5,719 nucleotides of DNA from an uncultured Dialister sp. (GTDB lineage Bacteria > Bacillota > Negativicutes > Veillonellales > Dialisteraceae): NCBI RefSeq assembly GCF_900541605.1, contig NZ_UQKJ01000116.1, forward strand, positions 1-5,719. Reading direction: 5' to 3'. Position numbers and translations under genes: made by a program. The notes beneath the pieces were generated by a model that worked only from the letters and a program-made list of their open reading frames with translations, was not told the origin of the DNA and searched no databases. Below, in pieces: positions 5,587-5,719 of the stretch (position 1 is the first letter of the stretch; every line of letters begins with the position of its first letter).

Positions 5587-5719
5587 AGGTGAGAAACTGC
5601 CAATTTCAGTTTTTGAGCCGTTGGTATTCGGTGTTGACGGGTAGAGTCACTCGCGCGGGGCTGTTAGCTGCTAGCTCCTAGCTTCCAGGAAAGCTCTACA
5701 GCCTGCGGCGCCCCCAACA
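5587..5719 (+). repeat. Dispersed repeat copy D (right window edge)
   Basis: Positions 5615-5674 are the inverted counterpart of 1-60 (3 differences), with fading similarity from about 5587. Beyond 5674 the copy continues with AGCTTCCAGGAAAGCT, a near-perfect small palindrome at about 5679-5694. CAGCCTGCGGCG follows, which is also recognisable in copies B (CAGCCTACGACA) and C (GGCCTGCGGTGC, read on the minus strand). It runs to the window edge. No ORF is credible. Confidence 0.85.

Noticed and set aside
1..5719. Composite transposon or integron cassette bounded by the end repeats
   Set aside because: No transposase or integrase gene is present. The same repeat also occurs twice in the middle, and the core does not look like an attC site. 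A dispersed repeat family explains it better.
1..5719. CRISPR array, tRNA or rRNA genes, phage or defence system
   Set aside because: No regularly spaced direct repeats, cloverleaf sequences, rRNA segments or related protein genes were seen on either strand.

Overview
The window reads as a segment of a diderm Firmicute, most likely a member of the Negativicutes (Veillonellales/Selenomonadales type). A T-box riboswitch and Firmicute-style promoters sit a few kilobases from an outer-membrane TonB-dependent receptor with a signal peptide, a TonB box and a C-terminal phenylalanine. A T-box together with an outer-membrane receptor is expected mainly in that group. The genus cannot be fixed from the sequence alone.

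Layout: three complete protein genes. (1) On the minus strand (230-1393) is a lipoprotein substrate-binding protein of the LivJ branched-chain amino acid family. A leader of about 410 nt starts at a near-consensus promoter (1810-1838). It holds a complete T-box with a probable leucine specifier, followed by a second, abbreviated T-box antiterminator/terminator module. (2) Transcribed divergently on the plus strand (2161-3144) is a soluble diacylglycerol-kinase-like lipid kinase (YegS/Rv2252/BmrU family) with an extended -10 promoter. (3) Convergent with it on the minus strand (3306-5441) is a 711-residue TonB-dependent outer-membrane receptor. A shared hairpin terminator (3250-3286) lies between genes 2 and 3.

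Non-coding structure is unusually rich. Four copies of one dispersed repeat family are present. Single copies lie at both window ends in opposite orientation (1-86 and 5587-5719; the best 60 bp differ at 3 positions), and a head-to-head pair forms a palindromic element of about 180 bp between the divergent genes (1883-2062). Each of the three copies that is complete enough contains a small conserved hairpin. Both window ends fall inside this repeat, so the window may be a whole contig broken at repeats. A separate element of about 82 bp with 9-bp inverted ends overlaps the stop codon of the lipid kinase.

The three genes do not form an operon and there is no sign that they act together: one imports amino acids, one modifies lipids and one takes up a TonB-dependent ligand. 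The binding protein stands without its permease and ATPase genes, and the receptor without tonB/exbBD. The most notable feature is the tandem T-box arrangement, in which one tRNA-sensing stem appears to feed two consecutive antitermination switches.
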